64,000 bases of DNA. Source: Fodinibacter luteus (GTDB taxonomy: Bacteria > Actinomycetota > Actinomycetes > Actinomycetales > Dermatophilaceae). The stretch covers positions 310,001 through 374,000 of the forward strand of contig NZ_BAABGM010000001.1 in NCBI RefSeq assembly GCF_039541575.1. The letters are read 5' to 3'. The notes under the pieces were generated by a model. It was not told the DNA's origin and did no database searches. It saw only the letters and a list, made by a program, of their open reading frames with translations. Numbering within the stretch: the first letter of the stretch is position 1; each line of letters opens with the position of its first letter. This document shows positions 1-8,510 of the stretch, piece after piece. The position numbers and the translations under genes were made by a program.

Positions 1-1
1 G

Positions 2-631
2 TCCCTCGCGGCACCGCTGACCTCGCTCGTCCGGGCGTACGAGACGGAGCACCCGGGCACGTCGGTGCGGCTCGGCTTCGGGTCGAGCACGACGCTCGCC
101 CAGCAGGTGGCGCAGGGCGCGCCGGCCGACCTGCTCGCCACCGCCGGCACCGACGCCCTCGACCGGCTCGGCGACGCGGCGCCCACCGAGACGACGACGA
201 TCGCCCGCAACACCCTCGAGATCGCGACCCCCCGGGACGACCCCGCCGGGATCGACGGCCTCGTCGACCTCGCCCGCGAGGACGCCGCCGTCGTGCTCTG
301 CGCCGCGACCGTCCCCTGCGGCGCGGCGGCCGACGAGGTGCTCGCCCGGGCGGGGGTCGCGGCCCACGTCGTCTCGCGGGAGATCGACGTCGGCGCGACC
401 CTGGCCAAGGTGGCCCTCGGCGAGGCGGACGCGGCGATCGTCTACCACTCCGACGTCGTGTCGGCCGGCGGCGCAGTGCGCGGGGTCGAGATCCCGGCGG
501 AGCAGAACACGACCCTGGACTACCCGCTCGCACGCTTCGGCGACGACCCCGGGGCCCGGGACTTCGCGGCCTACCTCGCCGGCCCCGCGGGCCGGGCGGC
601 CCTGGCCGCCGCGGGCTTCCTCCCACCGTGA
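2..631 (+). CDS. modA: Molybdate ABC transporter substrate-binding protein ModA (5' truncated by window edge)
   Basis: This is the periplasmic-type (in Gram-positives lipid-anchored) molybdate-binding protein that delivers the oxyanion to ModBC. Translation is open from base 2 and begins inside the first lobe with the typical run of Ala, Glu, His-Pro-Gly-Thr before a Gly-Ser-Ser-Thr anion-binding turn (near base 86). The signal peptide and N-terminal lobe start lie outside the window, so the real start is not visible. Late in the chain the usual ModA pattern of Ala-Ala-Ile-Val-Tyr-His-Ser-Asp and a C-terminal Gly-Phe-Leu-Pro-Pro ending are seen. The stop overlaps the modB GTG by 4 bp (GTGA), so the genes are translationally coupled. 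Neighbours modB and modC make the assignment firm. Confidence 0.9.
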   Translation, partial: SLAAPLTSLVRAYETEHPGTSVRLGFGSSTTLAQQVAQGAPADLLATAGTDALDRLGDAAPTETTTIARNTLEIATPRDDPAGIDGLVDLAREDAAVVLCAATVPCGAAADEVLARAGVAAHVVSREIDVGATLAKVALGEADAAIVYHSDVVSAGGAVRGVEIPAEQNTTLDYPLARFGDDPGARDFAAYLAGPAGRAALAAAGFLPP

Positions 632-1458
632 CGACCACGACTGCGAGCCCGACCACGGCGGGCGGTGCGGCCCCGGCGGCACGGGTGCGCCTGTCCCGCG
701 CGCTCATCGTCGTGCCGGCGGTGCTCGCCGCGCTCGTCGTCGTGCTCCCGCTCGTCGGGCTGCTCGCGGGGGTCGAGTGGAGAGGGCTCCCGGCCCGGCT
801 CGCCGACCCCGCGGTGCGGCCCGCCGTCCGGCTGTCGCTCGTCACGACGCTCGCGACGGTCGTCGTGTGCTGGGCCCTCGGCACCCCCCTCGCGTGGCTG
901 CTCTCGCGGGCCGACGGCCGGGGCGCGACGTGGCTGCGCGCCGTCGTCACCGTGCCGGTCGTGCTGCCCCCGGTCGTCGGCGGCGTCGCCCTGCTGCTCG
1001 CGTACGGCCGTCGTGGGCTCGTCGGGGAGCCGCTGCTCGAGGTGCTCGGGCTGCGCATCCCCTTCACCCCGATCGCGGTCGTGCTGGCCCAGGTCTTCGT
1101 CTCCCTCCCCTTCTACGTCCTGGCCGTCGAGGGGGCGATGCGGGGGATCGACCGCCGCCTCATCGACGTCTCGGCCACCCTCGGCGCTCGCCCCCTGCGC
1201 GTGCTGTTGCGAGTCGCCCTGCCACTCGCTGCCCCCGGGATCGTCGCCGGCACCGCGCTCGCGTGGGCGCGGGCGCTCGGCGAGTTCGGCGCGACGATCA
1301 CCTTCGCCGGCAACTTCGCGGGCGAGACGCAGACCGCCTCGCTCCTCGTCTACGTCGCGCTCCAGGACGACCATCAGACCGCCGTGGCGCTCAGCCTCGC
1401 CATGCTCGCGGTCGCCGTCGCGGTGCTCGGGCTGCTGCGCGGTCGGTGGGTGCGGTGA
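628..1458 (+). CDS. modB: Molybdate ABC transporter permease ModB
   Basis: Inner-membrane permease of the molybdate importer, 276 aa, close to the family size. It has an N-terminal hydrophobic segment at about residues 23-47 followed by several further membrane helices. The cytoplasmic EAA-type loop is present in the stretch containing Ala-Arg-Ala-Leu-Gly-Glu-Phe-Gly-Ala-Thr (about residues 211-224), the ModB-type signature that contacts ModC. The GTG start overlaps the modA stop and its own stop overlaps the modC GTG, giving a tightly coupled modABC operon. Molybdate supply would serve molybdenum cofactor enzymes; none is encoded in this window. Confidence 0.92.
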   Translation: MTTTTASPTTAGGAAPAARVRLSRALIVVPAVLAALVVVLPLVGLLAGVEWRGLPARLADPAVRPAVRLSLVTTLATVVVCWALGTPLAWLLSRADGRGATWLRAVVTVPVVLPPVVGGVALLLAYGRRGLVGEPLLEVLGLRIPFTPIAVVLAQVFVSLPFYVLAVEGAMRGIDRRLIDVSATLGARPLRVLLRVALPLAAPGIVAGTALAWARALGEFGATITFAGNFAGETQTASLLVYVALQDDHQTAVALSLAMLAVAVAVLGLLRGRWVR

Positions 1459-2510
1459 GCCTCGACGCCCTCGTGCGCCTCTCCCGTGGCGGGCTCGACC
1501 TCGACCTCCCGCTGCGCGCCGGCGACGGGGAGGTGGTCGCCGTGCTCGGGCCCAACGGCGCCGGCAAGACGACCGCGCTGCACGTCCTCGCCGGGCTGGT
1601 CCGCCTCGGTGGCGGGCACGTCCGGGTCGACGACGAGGTCTGGGCTGGCGATGGCATCCACGTCGACCCCTCGCTGCGGCGGGTCGGCCTGCTCGCGGCC
1701 GACCACCTCCTGTTCCCGCACCTGTCGGCCCGGGCGAACGTCGCGTTCGGGCCACGCAGCCGGGGGACGTCGCGGGCGGATGCGGCGGCCCGCGCCGACG
1801 CCGAGCTCGACGCCCTCGGGGCCCTCGACCTCGCCGGGCTCCGCCCGGACCGGCTCTCGCACGGCCAGGCCCAGCGGGTGGCCATCGCGCGCGCCCTGGC
1901 CACCGACCCGCGGCTGCTCCTGCTCGACGAGCCCCTGTCGGCCCTCGACCCCGAGCTGCGCCCGCTCGTGCGGGCGACCCTCGCCGCCCGGCTGCGCACG
2001 TACCGCGGGTCGACGGTGCTCGTGACCCACGACCCGCTCGACGCCCTCACCCTCGCCGACCACCTCGTCTTCGTCGAGGCCGGCCGGGTCGTCCAGGAGG
2101 GCAGCCCCGCCGACGTCGTGGCCCGCCCCCGCAACGCCTACGTCGCGCACGTCGTCGGCCTCAACCTCTATCCCGGGGACGCGGTGGGGGCCGACACGGT
2201 GACGACGGCGCTCGGCCCGGTCGTGACGTCGGGGCACGAGCACCGCGGCGCCTCGTGGGTCGCGTTCGCGCCGGCCGCGGTCGCGCTCTACCCCCACCGC
2301 CCCGACGGCTCGCCGCGCAACACCTGGCCGGGTCGGGTCGTGGCGGTCGAGCTCGTCGGGCAGAGCGCCCGGGTCCGCCTCGCCGCCGAGGGCGGCGCGA
2401 CGGTCGTCGCGGAGGTCACGCCGGCATCCGTCGCCGCGCTCCGGCTGCACCCGGGCACCGACCTGTGGGCCGGCGTCAAGGCCACCGAGGTCAGCGCGTA
2501 CCCCGCCTGA
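1455..2510 (+). CDS. modC: Molybdate ABC transporter ATP-binding protein ModC
   Basis: ATPase of the molybdate importer, 351 aa. The Walker A motif GPNGAGKTT lies near residue 32, the ABC signature LSHGQAQR near residue 135 and Walker B with its catalytic Glu (LLLLDEP) about 20 residues further on, followed by the H-loop His in LVTHDP. The last ~100 residues form the TOBE-type molybdate-binding regulatory domain typical of ModC. I chose the GTG at 1455 because it overlaps the modB stop (GTGA) and puts the start 30 residues before Walker A; an upstream extension of the frame runs antiparallel through modB and is not credible. Confidence 0.9.
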   Translation: MSLDALVRLSRGGLDLDLPLRAGDGEVVAVLGPNGAGKTTALHVLAGLVRLGGGHVRVDDEVWAGDGIHVDPSLRRVGLLAADHLLFPHLSARANVAFGPRSRGTSRADAAARADAELDALGALDLAGLRPDRLSHGQAQRVAIARALATDPRLLLLDEPLSALDPELRPLVRATLAARLRTYRGSTVLVTHDPLDALTLADHLVFVEAGRVVQEGSPADVVARPRNAYVAHVVGLNLYPGDAVGADTVTTALGPVVTSGHEHRGASWVAFAPAAVALYPHRPDGSPRNTWPGRVVAVELVGQSARVRLAAEGGATVVAEVTPASVAALRLHPGTDLWAGVKATEVSAYPA

Positions 2511-2559
2511 ACCCTCGCACCGCCCCGGTCGGGACTCGGCGCCCGTCGGACCGTCTCGG

Positions 2560-2565
2560 TACGCT
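2560..2565 (+). promoter_or_regulatory. -10 box of a probable leaderless promoter for the acyl-CoA dehydrogenase
   Basis: TACGCT matches the actinobacterial -10 consensus TANNNT and ends 7 nt before the ATG at 2573, so transcription would begin at or next to the start codon. No Shine-Dalgarno sequence precedes the ATG, which fits a leaderless mRNA. No clear -35 element is seen. Confidence 0.5.
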
Positions 2566-2572
2566 CGGGACC

Positions 2573-3745
2573 ATGGCAGCGACGAGGCTCATGCCGACCG
2601 AGGAGGCTCAGGACCTCATCGACCTGACCCGCGAGATCTGCGACAAGGAGCTCCGGCCGGCCGTCGACGAGGCCGAGCGGGCCGCGGCGAGCGGGGAGTC
2701 GTTCCCCACGGAGGTGTTCCGCACCCTGGGGCGGGCGGGCCTGCTCTCGCTGCCCCACCCGGAGCAGTTCGGCGGGTACGGGCAGCCGTATGAGGTCTAC
2801 CTCCAGGTCGTCGAGGAGATCGCGTCGGCGTGGATGAGCGTCGCCGTCGGGGTGTCGGTGCACTCCCTCACCGCCTACCCCGTCACGACCTTCGGCACCC
2901 CGGCCCAGCAGGAGGCCCTGCTGCCCGGGATGCTCTCGGGCGAGCAGCTCGGCGCGTACTGCCTGTCCGAGCAGCAGGCCGGCTCCGACGTCGGGTCGAT
3001 GACGACGCGCGCGGTCGCAGACGCCACCGGCGCGGGTGAGCCCACGGGCTACACGGTGCGCGGCCGCAAGGCGTGGATCAGCCACGCCGGCCACGCCGAC
3101 TACTACACGACCTTCGCCCGGACCTCCGACGATGGCAGCAGGGGGCTGTCCTGCCTCGTCGTCCCCGGCGACGCGCCGGGCCTGTCGTTCGGCGCCCCCG
3201 AGCGCAAGATGGGCCTGCACTGCGACACCGTGCGCGAGGTGATGTTCGACGACGTGCCCGTCGAGGCCTCGCGGCGGATCGGCGCCGAGGGCCAGGGCAT
3301 GGCCATCGCGCTCTCGGCCCTGGATGCCGGCCGCCTCGGCATCGCGGCCGCCGCGACAGGGCTGGCCCAGTCCGCCCTCGACCTCGCGGCGTCGTACGCG
3401 AAGGAACGCCGCCAGTTCGGCCGCGCCATCGCCGACAACCAGGGGCTGGCCTTCCTCATCGCCGACATGGAGGCCGCGGTGACGAGCGCCCGGGCGACCT
3501 ACCTGCACGCCGCCCGGCTCAAGGACGCCGGGCGGGCGTTCTCGAAGGAGGCCGCGGTCGCCAAGCTGACGGCGACCGATGCCGCGATGCGGGTCACGAC
3601 GGATGCCGTCCAGGTGCTCGGCGGTGCCGGCTACACGCAGGACTTCCCGGCCGAGCGGTTCATGCGCGAGGCGAAGGTCACCCAGATCTTCGAGGGGACG
3701 AACCAGATCCAGCGGCTCGTCATCAGCCGACACGTCCTGCGGTGA
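2573..3745 (+). CDS. Acyl-CoA dehydrogenase family protein
   Basis: FAD-dependent acyl-CoA dehydrogenase of 390 aa, the normal length for the short/medium-chain branch; it oxidises acyl-CoA to 2-enoyl-CoA and passes electrons to ETF. Visible hallmarks are the N-terminal helical domain, the middle-domain FAD/substrate signature (Ala-Tyr-Cys-Leu-Ser-Glu... Gly-Ser-Asp), the Arg-Arg-Gln-Phe-Gly FAD contact, and the C-terminal catalytic-Glu motif Ile-Phe-Glu-Gly-Thr-Asn-Gln-Ile-Gln. The ATG at 2573 is preceded by a -10 box only 7 nt upstream. It is monocistronic, separated from modC by 62 bp. The exact acyl substrate cannot be read from sequence. Confidence 0.9.
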   Translation: MAATRLMPTEEAQDLIDLTREICDKELRPAVDEAERAAASGESFPTEVFRTLGRAGLLSLPHPEQFGGYGQPYEVYLQVVEEIASAWMSVAVGVSVHSLTAYPVTTFGTPAQQEALLPGMLSGEQLGAYCLSEQQAGSDVGSMTTRAVADATGAGEPTGYTVRGRKAWISHAGHADYYTTFARTSDDGSRGLSCLVVPGDAPGLSFGAPERKMGLHCDTVREVMFDDVPVEASRRIGAEGQGMAIALSALDAGRLGIAAAATGLAQSALDLAASYAKERRQFGRAIADNQGLAFLIADMEAAVTSARATYLHAARLKDAGRAFSKEAAVAKLTATDAAMRVTTDAVQVLGGAGYTQDFPAERFMREAKVTQIFEGTNQIQRLVISRHVLR

Positions 3746-3773
3746 GCCCGACGCCTGCGGTGAGCCCGACGGC
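3738..3773 (+). repeat. 18-bp tandem duplication covering the acyl-CoA dehydrogenase stop codon
   Basis: Two adjacent 18-bp copies (3738-3755 and 3756-3773) differ at one base. The first contains the last codons and TGA of the acyl-CoA dehydrogenase, so the stop region has been duplicated into the 3' flank. This looks like replication slippage; no function is implied. Confidence 0.7.
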
Positions 3774-3822
3774 TGCGTCCCGCTCGACCCGCCCCCACCA
3801 GCGACCGACGCCTGGAGCACGC

Positions 3823-4320
3823 ATGCACACCCACCTCCGCCTCCTCGCCGTCCTCGCCGTCGTCACGCTGGCCACGGCCTGCGGCACCTCACCGGGCGGG
3901 TCCGACGAGACGACGGGCAGCCCCGGTCCCGGCACGGCGGTGCCGAGCGCGTCGGGGAGCGTGGCGCCGTCGGCGTCCGGGTCGGCGACCGAGGCGTCAC
4001 CGGGCGGCGGCCCGACGGGGGCCGCGCCGGTCCCCTCCGGACTGCGCGAGCAGCCACGGGTGGTCGCGGCGATCGAGGACACCGCGGCCCGCGAGGACGT
4101 CCCCGTCGACGAGGTCGTCATCGCGGCCTGGAGCCCCGTGACGTGGAACGACGGGTCGATGGGCTGCCCGCAGGAAGGCATGTCCTACACCCAGGCCACG
4201 ATCGAGGGCGAGCTGCTCATCCTGCGCGTCGACGGCGGGCTGTTCCAGTACCACGCCCGCACCGGCGGCCCGTTCATGTACTGCGCCTCGCCGTCGGCCG
4301 GCTACCGGGTCGGCGGCTGA
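3823..4320 (+). CDS. Putative secreted lipoprotein of unknown function
   Basis: A 165-aa protein with a typical lipoprotein N-terminus: positively charged start, hydrophobic core of about 13 residues and a Leu-Ala-Thr-Ala-Cys lipobox with the Cys at residue 20 (the -3 position is Ala rather than the usual Leu). A ~55-residue Ser/Gly/Pro/Ala-rich, presumably unstructured spacer follows. The C-terminal ~90 residues form a compact domain with two Cys (Met-Gly-Cys-Pro and Tyr-Cys-Ala-Ser) that could form a disulfide outside the membrane. I do not recognise a named family. It is separate from its neighbours and ends convergently with the MFS gene. Confidence 0.65.
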   Translation: MHTHLRLLAVLAVVTLATACGTSPGGSDETTGSPGPGTAVPSASGSVAPSASGSATEASPGGGPTGAAPVPSGLREQPRVVAAIEDTAAREDVPVDEVVIAAWSPVTWNDGSMGCPQEGMSYTQATIEGELLILRVDGGLFQYHARTGGPFMYCASPSAGYRVGG

Positions 4321-4543
4321 GTGGGGGCGGCTGACCTGATGAGTCGGGGCGGCTGACCTCACCCGGACCGTCCACCCCGACCCGCCGATCCCGACCCACG
4401 GACCTCGGACGCCGACCCACGGACCCGCGGATCCCGACCCGCGGACGACAGCGACCGGGCCAACTCATACCTGGCCCGGTCCCCACCTTTATAGGCACTC
4501 GGCACGGCCCGCCCGGTGACCGACACGCGGCATCCCGGATCCT

Positions 4544-4615
4544 GCGGGCTCAGGAGGAGCTCGCCGGCTCAGGGCGACACCCGCCCCTGACCGGGCGAGG
4601 TGCTCCTGAGCCCGC
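4544..4615. terminator. Large hairpin between convergent lipoprotein and MFS genes
   Basis: Arms at 4544-4565 and 4594-4615 pair at 20 of 22 positions, with a 28-nt loop that itself can form a short inner stem. It sits 3 bp beyond the MFS stop codon and 223 bp beyond the lipoprotein stop, as expected for a bidirectional, T-less actinobacterial terminator. The rest of this 297-bp spacer (4321-4543) holds only degenerate short repeats, for example two copies of GGGGCGGCTGACCT near 4324 and 4345 and several CCGACCCACGGA-like units near 4380-4430. Confidence 0.7.
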
Positions 4616-4617
4616 GG

Positions 4618-5970
4618 TCATGGGTCGACGTCACGCGAGATCCCCGGCAGGAGCGTCTGTCCGCCCCGCAGGGCCTCGAGGGCCGCCGGGTGGACCTCCT
4701 CGAGGTGCCGCAGGCTCTTGCGCCGGTACCGCACGAGCTGGACGATGCCGATCCCCCAGAACACGAACTGCACCGACATCGCCGCCCGGAAGTGGTCGAG
4801 CGTGTAGGTCTCTGGCCCACCGGGGGCCAGCTGGTCGAGCACGACGCCGATGAGCGCGATCGTCACGAGGGATGCCGTGAAGCCGCCGATGTTGACGACC
4901 CCCGTGGCCCGGCCCAGCCTCGACGACGGGTGGAAGGTGCGCGCGAGGTCGAACCCGACCATCGACCCCGGTCCCCCCATCGCGGTCACGACGACGAGCA
5001 CGACGAGCAGCCACACCGGTGCGGGTCCGGGCCAGAGGAGCACGACCGCCCAGACCGTGACGATCGAGAGCACGATGCCCAGCACGAGCTGCGAGCGCCG
5101 GTAGGGCACCCGCGCCGTGAACGCCGCGACGAGCGGTCCGGCCGCCATCGCCGTGACCGTCATGACGACGAGCAACCACGACGCGAGGCCCGGGGCCAGT
5201 CCCTCACCGCTCACGAGGAACGGGTACCCCCACAACATCGTGAAGACGGTCGCGCCGAACTGCGCCGTGAAGTGCACCCACAGCCCGAGCTGGGTGCCCG
5301 GGTTGCCCCACACCTCGCCGAGGGTCCGGGCGAGCGCGCGCACCTTGATCCGCTCGACCGCCTCCCCGCGGTACGGAGAGTCCTTGACGAGGAGCACGAG
5401 GAGCACCGACAGCACGATGCCGACGCCCGCCGCCGTCGCGAACGAGCGGGTCCAGCCCCAGGTGGCGAGCGCGGCGGCCAGCGGCGTCGCCGCGGCGATC
5501 GCGCCGACCTGGCCGACCATGCCGGTGAGCTGGGTGACGAACGGCGCCTGCTTGACCCGGAACCACACGGCGACGAGCCGGAGCAGCGAGGTGAAGATCA
5601 TCGCGTCGCCCGCACCGAGCAGGATCCGGGCCGCGATGCCGACCTCGAAGGACCCCGCGAAGGCGAACCACATCTGCCCGGCCGTCATGAGCAGCAGCCC
5701 GGTCAGCATGAGCGTCCTCGAGCCGAAGCGGTCGAGGAGCACCCCGACGGGGATCTGCATCGCGGCGTAGACGCTCAGCTGGACCACGGTGAAGGTCGCG
5801 AGCTGGGCCGCGGTGATGTCGAACCGGTCGGCCGCGAGCAGCCCCGCGACGCCGAGCGAGGTGCGGTGGAAGACGGCGAGGACGTACACGGCCAGACCGA
5901 CGAGCCAGATGACCCACGCGCGCCGCCGCCCGATGTTGTGCACCTGGCGCAGCACGGGACGGGTCACCAC
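4618..5970 (-). CDS. Major facilitator superfamily transporter
   Basis: A 450-aa integral membrane protein with about 12 predicted helices and the MFS loop 2-3 signature (Leu-Leu-Asp-Arg-Phe-Gly-Ser-Arg). The N-terminal part resembles the nitrate/nitrite and phthalate-type MFS carriers, but the substrate cannot be assigned. Two adjacent GTG codons (5970 and 5967) could start it; a -10-like TAGACT (minus strand, 5974-5979) ends only 3 or 6 nt upstream, so a leaderless mRNA beginning at the second GTG is plausible. The gene stands alone: upstream lies the 3' end of the SDR gene, and its 3' end faces the lipoprotein gene across a large hairpin. Confidence 0.85.
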   Translation of the reverse strand: MVTRPVLRQVHNIGRRRAWVIWLVGLAVYVLAVFHRTSLGVAGLLAADRFDITAAQLATFTVVQLSVYAAMQIPVGVLLDRFGSRTLMLTGLLLMTAGQMWFAFAGSFEVGIAARILLGAGDAMIFTSLLRLVAVWFRVKQAPFVTQLTGMVGQVGAIAAATPLAAALATWGWTRSFATAAGVGIVLSVLLVLLVKDSPYRGEAVERIKVRALARTLGEVWGNPGTQLGLWVHFTAQFGATVFTMLWGYPFLVSGEGLAPGLASWLLVVMTVTAMAAGPLVAAFTARVPYRRSQLVLGIVLSIVTVWAVVLLWPGPAPVWLLVVLVVVTAMGGPGSMVGFDLARTFHPSSRLGRATGVVNIGGFTASLVTIALIGVVLDQLAPGGPETYTLDHFRAAMSVQFVFWGIGIVQLVRYRRKSLRHLEEVHPAALEALRGGQTLLPGISRDVDP

Positions 5971-6050
5971 CGAAGTCTAGGAGCGCGGGCGGGCAGGCCC
6001 GGCGCCGTGCCCGGCGGCCGGCCCGCGAGTTCCCCGGCGGAGCCGCGCCT

Positions 6051-6125
6051 GCCGACAGGCAGTCGGGCACCCCGGCCGCCGCGACGAGCACGGTGGCATC
6101 TCGGCGACCCACCCACTGCCTGTTC
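6051..6125. repeat. Long-spaced inverted repeat element, copy A
   Basis: ACAGGCAGT at 6055-6063 is the reverse complement of ACTGCCTGT at 6115-6123, with exactly 51 nt between the arms. A second element with the same arm sequence and the same 51-nt spacing lies at 28549-28629. Copy A sits in the 221-bp spacer between the 3' end of the SDR gene and the start of the MFS gene. The inner sequences of the two copies are only loosely alike. Confidence 0.55.
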
Positions 6126-6175
6126 GCGGGAGCACTCGAGCAGGCTCCCGGTGCCCGACGACGGCCCGACGACGG

Positions 6176-6191
6176 CCCGGAGGGCTCCGGG
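6176..6191 (-). terminator. Short GC hairpin directly after the SDR stop
   Basis: CCCGGAG at 6176-6182 pairs perfectly with CTCCGGG at 6185-6191 across 2 nt, ending one base beyond the SDR stop codon on the minus strand. No T-tract follows. Next to it an 11-bp unit (GCCCGACGACG) is tandemly repeated at about 6153-6174. Confidence 0.5.
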
Positions 6192-6995
6192 TCAGCGGGT
6201 CGCGCGCTCCTCGGCCACGCTGTTGCCTCCGTCGACGACGAGCACCTGCCCCGTGACGTAGCCCGCGCCGGGCGAGGCGAGGAACGCCACCGCCGCCGCG
6301 ACCTCGTCCGCGGTGCCGGAGCGCCCCGCCGGTGTGACCTGCCCCTCGCGCGCCTCCGACGGCGTCTGCGACCCCGTCGCGATCCATCCCGGCGCCACGG
6401 CGTTGACGGTCACGCCGTGCGGTGCCTCGTCGACGGCGAGCGCGCGGGCGAACCCCACGAGACCGGCCTTGGCCGCGGCGTACGCGACGTCGGCCCGCAT
6501 CGCCATGACGGGTCCCGACACCGACGACACCATGACGACCCGGCCCCGACCGCTCGCCCGCAGGTGCGGCAGTGCCGCGCGGGTCATGAGGAAGGCCGTG
6601 TCGAGGTTGCGCCCCATCGACGCCTCCCAGCGCTCCGGGGGGGTGCCGAGCAGGTCGCCCTCGAGGTAGTCGCCGCCAGCGGCGACCGAGACCATGCCCG
6701 CGTTGTTGACGAGCACGTCGAGCCCGCCGCCCAGGTCGAGGGAGGCCGCCACGACCGCGGCCGCACCCTCCTCGGTCGTGAGGTCGGCGGCGACGCCCGC
6801 CGCCGCGTGCCCGGCATCCCGCAGCTCGGCGACCCGCTCGCGCACCCGGTCCGTCGTGGCGCCGAGGACGACCGAGGCACCGCACTCGGCCAGCAGCCGG
6901 GCGCACGCCATCCCGATGCCGGTCGGCGACCCGGCGCCGGTGACGACGGCGGTGCGACCCGTGAGGTCGAACGCCGCGGGGAGGTGCCGGGACAC
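6192..6995 (-). CDS. Short-chain dehydrogenase/reductase (SDR) family oxidoreductase
   Basis: A classical SDR of 267 aa. The nucleotide-binding Thr-Gly-x3-Ser-Pro-Thr-Gly-Ile-Gly turn is at residues 19-28, the Asn-Asn-Ala-Gly motif at 97-100, the catalytic Ser around 157-158 and the Tyr-Ala-Ala-Ala-Lys active site at 172-176. The GTG at 6995 was chosen because it lies 2 bp after the gabT stop and begins the canonical SDR N-terminus; longer in-frame extensions run through gabT. Coupled transcription with gabT suggests a linked role, perhaps reducing or oxidising a 4-carbon semialdehyde or hydroxy acid, but this is inference from position only. Confidence 0.85.
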   Translation of the reverse strand: MSRHLPAAFDLTGRTAVVTGAGSPTGIGMACARLLAECGASVVLGATTDRVRERVAELRDAGHAAAGVAADLTTEEGAAAVVAASLDLGGGLDVLVNNAGMVSVAAGGDYLEGDLLGTPPERWEASMGRNLDTAFLMTRAALPHLRASGRGRVVMVSSVSGPVMAMRADVAYAAAKAGLVGFARALAVDEAPHGVTVNAVAPGWIATGSQTPSEAREGQVTPAGRSGTADEVAAAVAFLASPGAGYVTGQVLVVDGGNSVAEERATR

Positions 6996-6997
6996 GC

Positions 6998-8332
6998 TCA
7001 GCCGACGGCGGCGGTGAAGGACTCCTCGAGCACGTCCATGCCCTCGTGGAGGAGGTCGTCCGAGATGGACAGCGGCGGCAGGAACCGGAAGACGTTGCCG
7101 TACGTGCCGCACGTCAGCGTGATGAGCCCGCGCTCGTGGCACCCCTTGTTGACCGCGGCGGTGAGGGCGGACGCGGGCTCCTTGGTCGCGGGGTCCGTGA
7201 CGAGCTCCATGGCGATCATCGCGCCGCGGCCGCGCACCTCCCCGACCTCGTCGTACTTCTCCGCGAGGCGGCCGAGCCGGTCGGTGAGGACGTCGCCGAT
7301 CTCGCGGGCCCGTCCGGCGAGGTCCTCCTCCTCCATCGTCTCGATGGCGGCGAGGGCCGCGGCGCACGCGACGGGGTTGCCGCCGTACGTGCCGCCGAGG
7401 CCGCCGGCGTGCACGGCATCCATGAGGTCGGATCGGCCGGTGACCGCGGCGAGCGGCATCCCGCCGGCGATGCCCTTGGCCGCGGTGAGGAGGTCGGGCA
7501 CGACGCCCTCGTGGTCGCAGGCGAACCAGTCTCCGGTGCGGCAGAAGCCCGACTGCACCTCGTCGGCGATGAGCAGGATGCCGTGCTCGCGGCACCAGTC
7601 GGCCAGCCCCGGGAGGAAACCCTCCGGCGGCACGATGAACCCGCCCTCGCCCTGGATCGGCTCGATGATGACGGCCGCCGTGTTCTCCTCGCCGACCTGG
7701 GCGTGGATCTGGTCGGTCACGGTGCGCAGAGCCTGCTCGGCACAGTGCTCGGCGCCACCCGGCCAGCGGTAGGGGTAGGCCATCGGCACCCGGTAGAGCT
7801 CGTTGGCGAACGGGCCGAAGCGGTGCTTGTAGGGCATGTTCTTCGCGGTGAGGCCCATCGTGAGGTTCGTGCGGCCGTGGTAGCCGTGGTCGAACGCGAC
7901 GATCGCCGGGCGGCCGGTGGCGTGGCGGGCGATCTTCACGGCGTTCTCGACGGCCTCGGCACCGGAGTTGAACAGCGCCGAGCGCTTCTCGTGGTCGCCC
8001 GGGGTCACCTCGTTGAGCTTCTCGCAGACCCGCACGTACGTGTCGTACGGCGTGACCATGAAGCAGGTGTGCGTGAAGGCGGCGATCTGCGCGGTGACGG
8101 CGTCGATGACCCGCTGGTTGCCGTTGCCGACGGTCGTCACGGCGATGCCGGAGCCGAAGTCGATGAGCTGGTTGCCGTCGGCGTCGCGCACGATGCCGCC
8201 GGCGCCCTCGGTGACGTACACCGGCAGCCCGGTGCTCACGCCGGCGGCGACGGCGGCGGTCTTGCGCGCCTGCATCGCCTGGGAGGCCGGCCCGGGGATG
8301 GGGGTTGCCAGAATCCGCTTCTGCTCGATCAT
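6998..8332 (-). CDS. gabT: 4-aminobutyrate (GABA) aminotransferase
   Basis: PLP-dependent class III aminotransferase of 444 aa that transfers the amino group of GABA to 2-oxoglutarate, giving succinic semialdehyde. The PLP-binding Lys lies in Thr-Ala-Ala-Lys-Gly-Ile-Ala-Gly-Gly-Met-Pro-Leu, preceded by the Asp-Glu-Val-Gln-Ser-Gly-Phe cofactor motif; the N-terminal Gly-Ser-Gly-Ile substrate loop and the Gly-Gly-Thr-Tyr-Gly-Gly-Asn-Pro-Val-Ala-Cys stretch are typical of GabT. It is the first gene of a two-gene operon with the SDR. No succinic semialdehyde dehydrogenase is adjacent, so the SDR may handle the product or the partner is elsewhere. Confidence 0.9.
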   Translation of the reverse strand: MIEQKRILATPIPGPASQAMQARKTAAVAAGVSTGLPVYVTEGAGGIVRDADGNQLIDFGSGIAVTTVGNGNQRVIDAVTAQIAAFTHTCFMVTPYDTYVRVCEKLNEVTPGDHEKRSALFNSGAEAVENAVKIARHATGRPAIVAFDHGYHGRTNLTMGLTAKNMPYKHRFGPFANELYRVPMAYPYRWPGGAEHCAEQALRTVTDQIHAQVGEENTAAVIIEPIQGEGGFIVPPEGFLPGLADWCREHGILLIADEVQSGFCRTGDWFACDHEGVVPDLLTAAKGIAGGMPLAAVTGRSDLMDAVHAGGLGGTYGGNPVACAAALAAIETMEEEDLAGRAREIGDVLTDRLGRLAEKYDEVGEVRGRGAMIAMELVTDPATKEPASALTAAVNKGCHERGLITLTCGTYGNVFRFLPPLSISDDLLHEGMDVLEESFTAAVG

Positions 8333-8338
8333 GGGCCG

Positions 8339-8379
8339 ATCCTATCCGTGCCCGTAGGCGCTCGGAACTACGGATTCCG
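8339..8379 (-). promoter_or_regulatory. gabT promoter with overlapping inverted repeat
   Basis: On the minus strand a -10 box TAGGAT (8339-8344) ends 6 nt before the gabT ATG, and TTCCGA (8362-8367) lies 17 nt further upstream in the -35 position. The -35 is embedded in the interrupted palindrome CGGAACTACGGATTCCG (8363-8379, 5-bp arms), a candidate regulator site. No Shine-Dalgarno is present, which agrees with leaderless translation. Confidence 0.5.
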
Positions 8380-8510
8380 TCGGATCGGCGCTCCCTGCCG
8401 GGTGACGAGGCGGGATGCCGGCCACGGCCCGGGATCCGTGCGTCACGACCGCCCCGCCGCCGGCGGGGACGGGGTAGGCATGGAGGACGACGACACGAAG
8501 GAGGCACGCC

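Noticed and set aside
2288..3820. Minus-strand open frame of 510 aa opposite modC and the acyl-CoA dehydrogenase
   Set aside because: Opposite strand of well-supported genes, with no recognisable domain or ribosome binding site.
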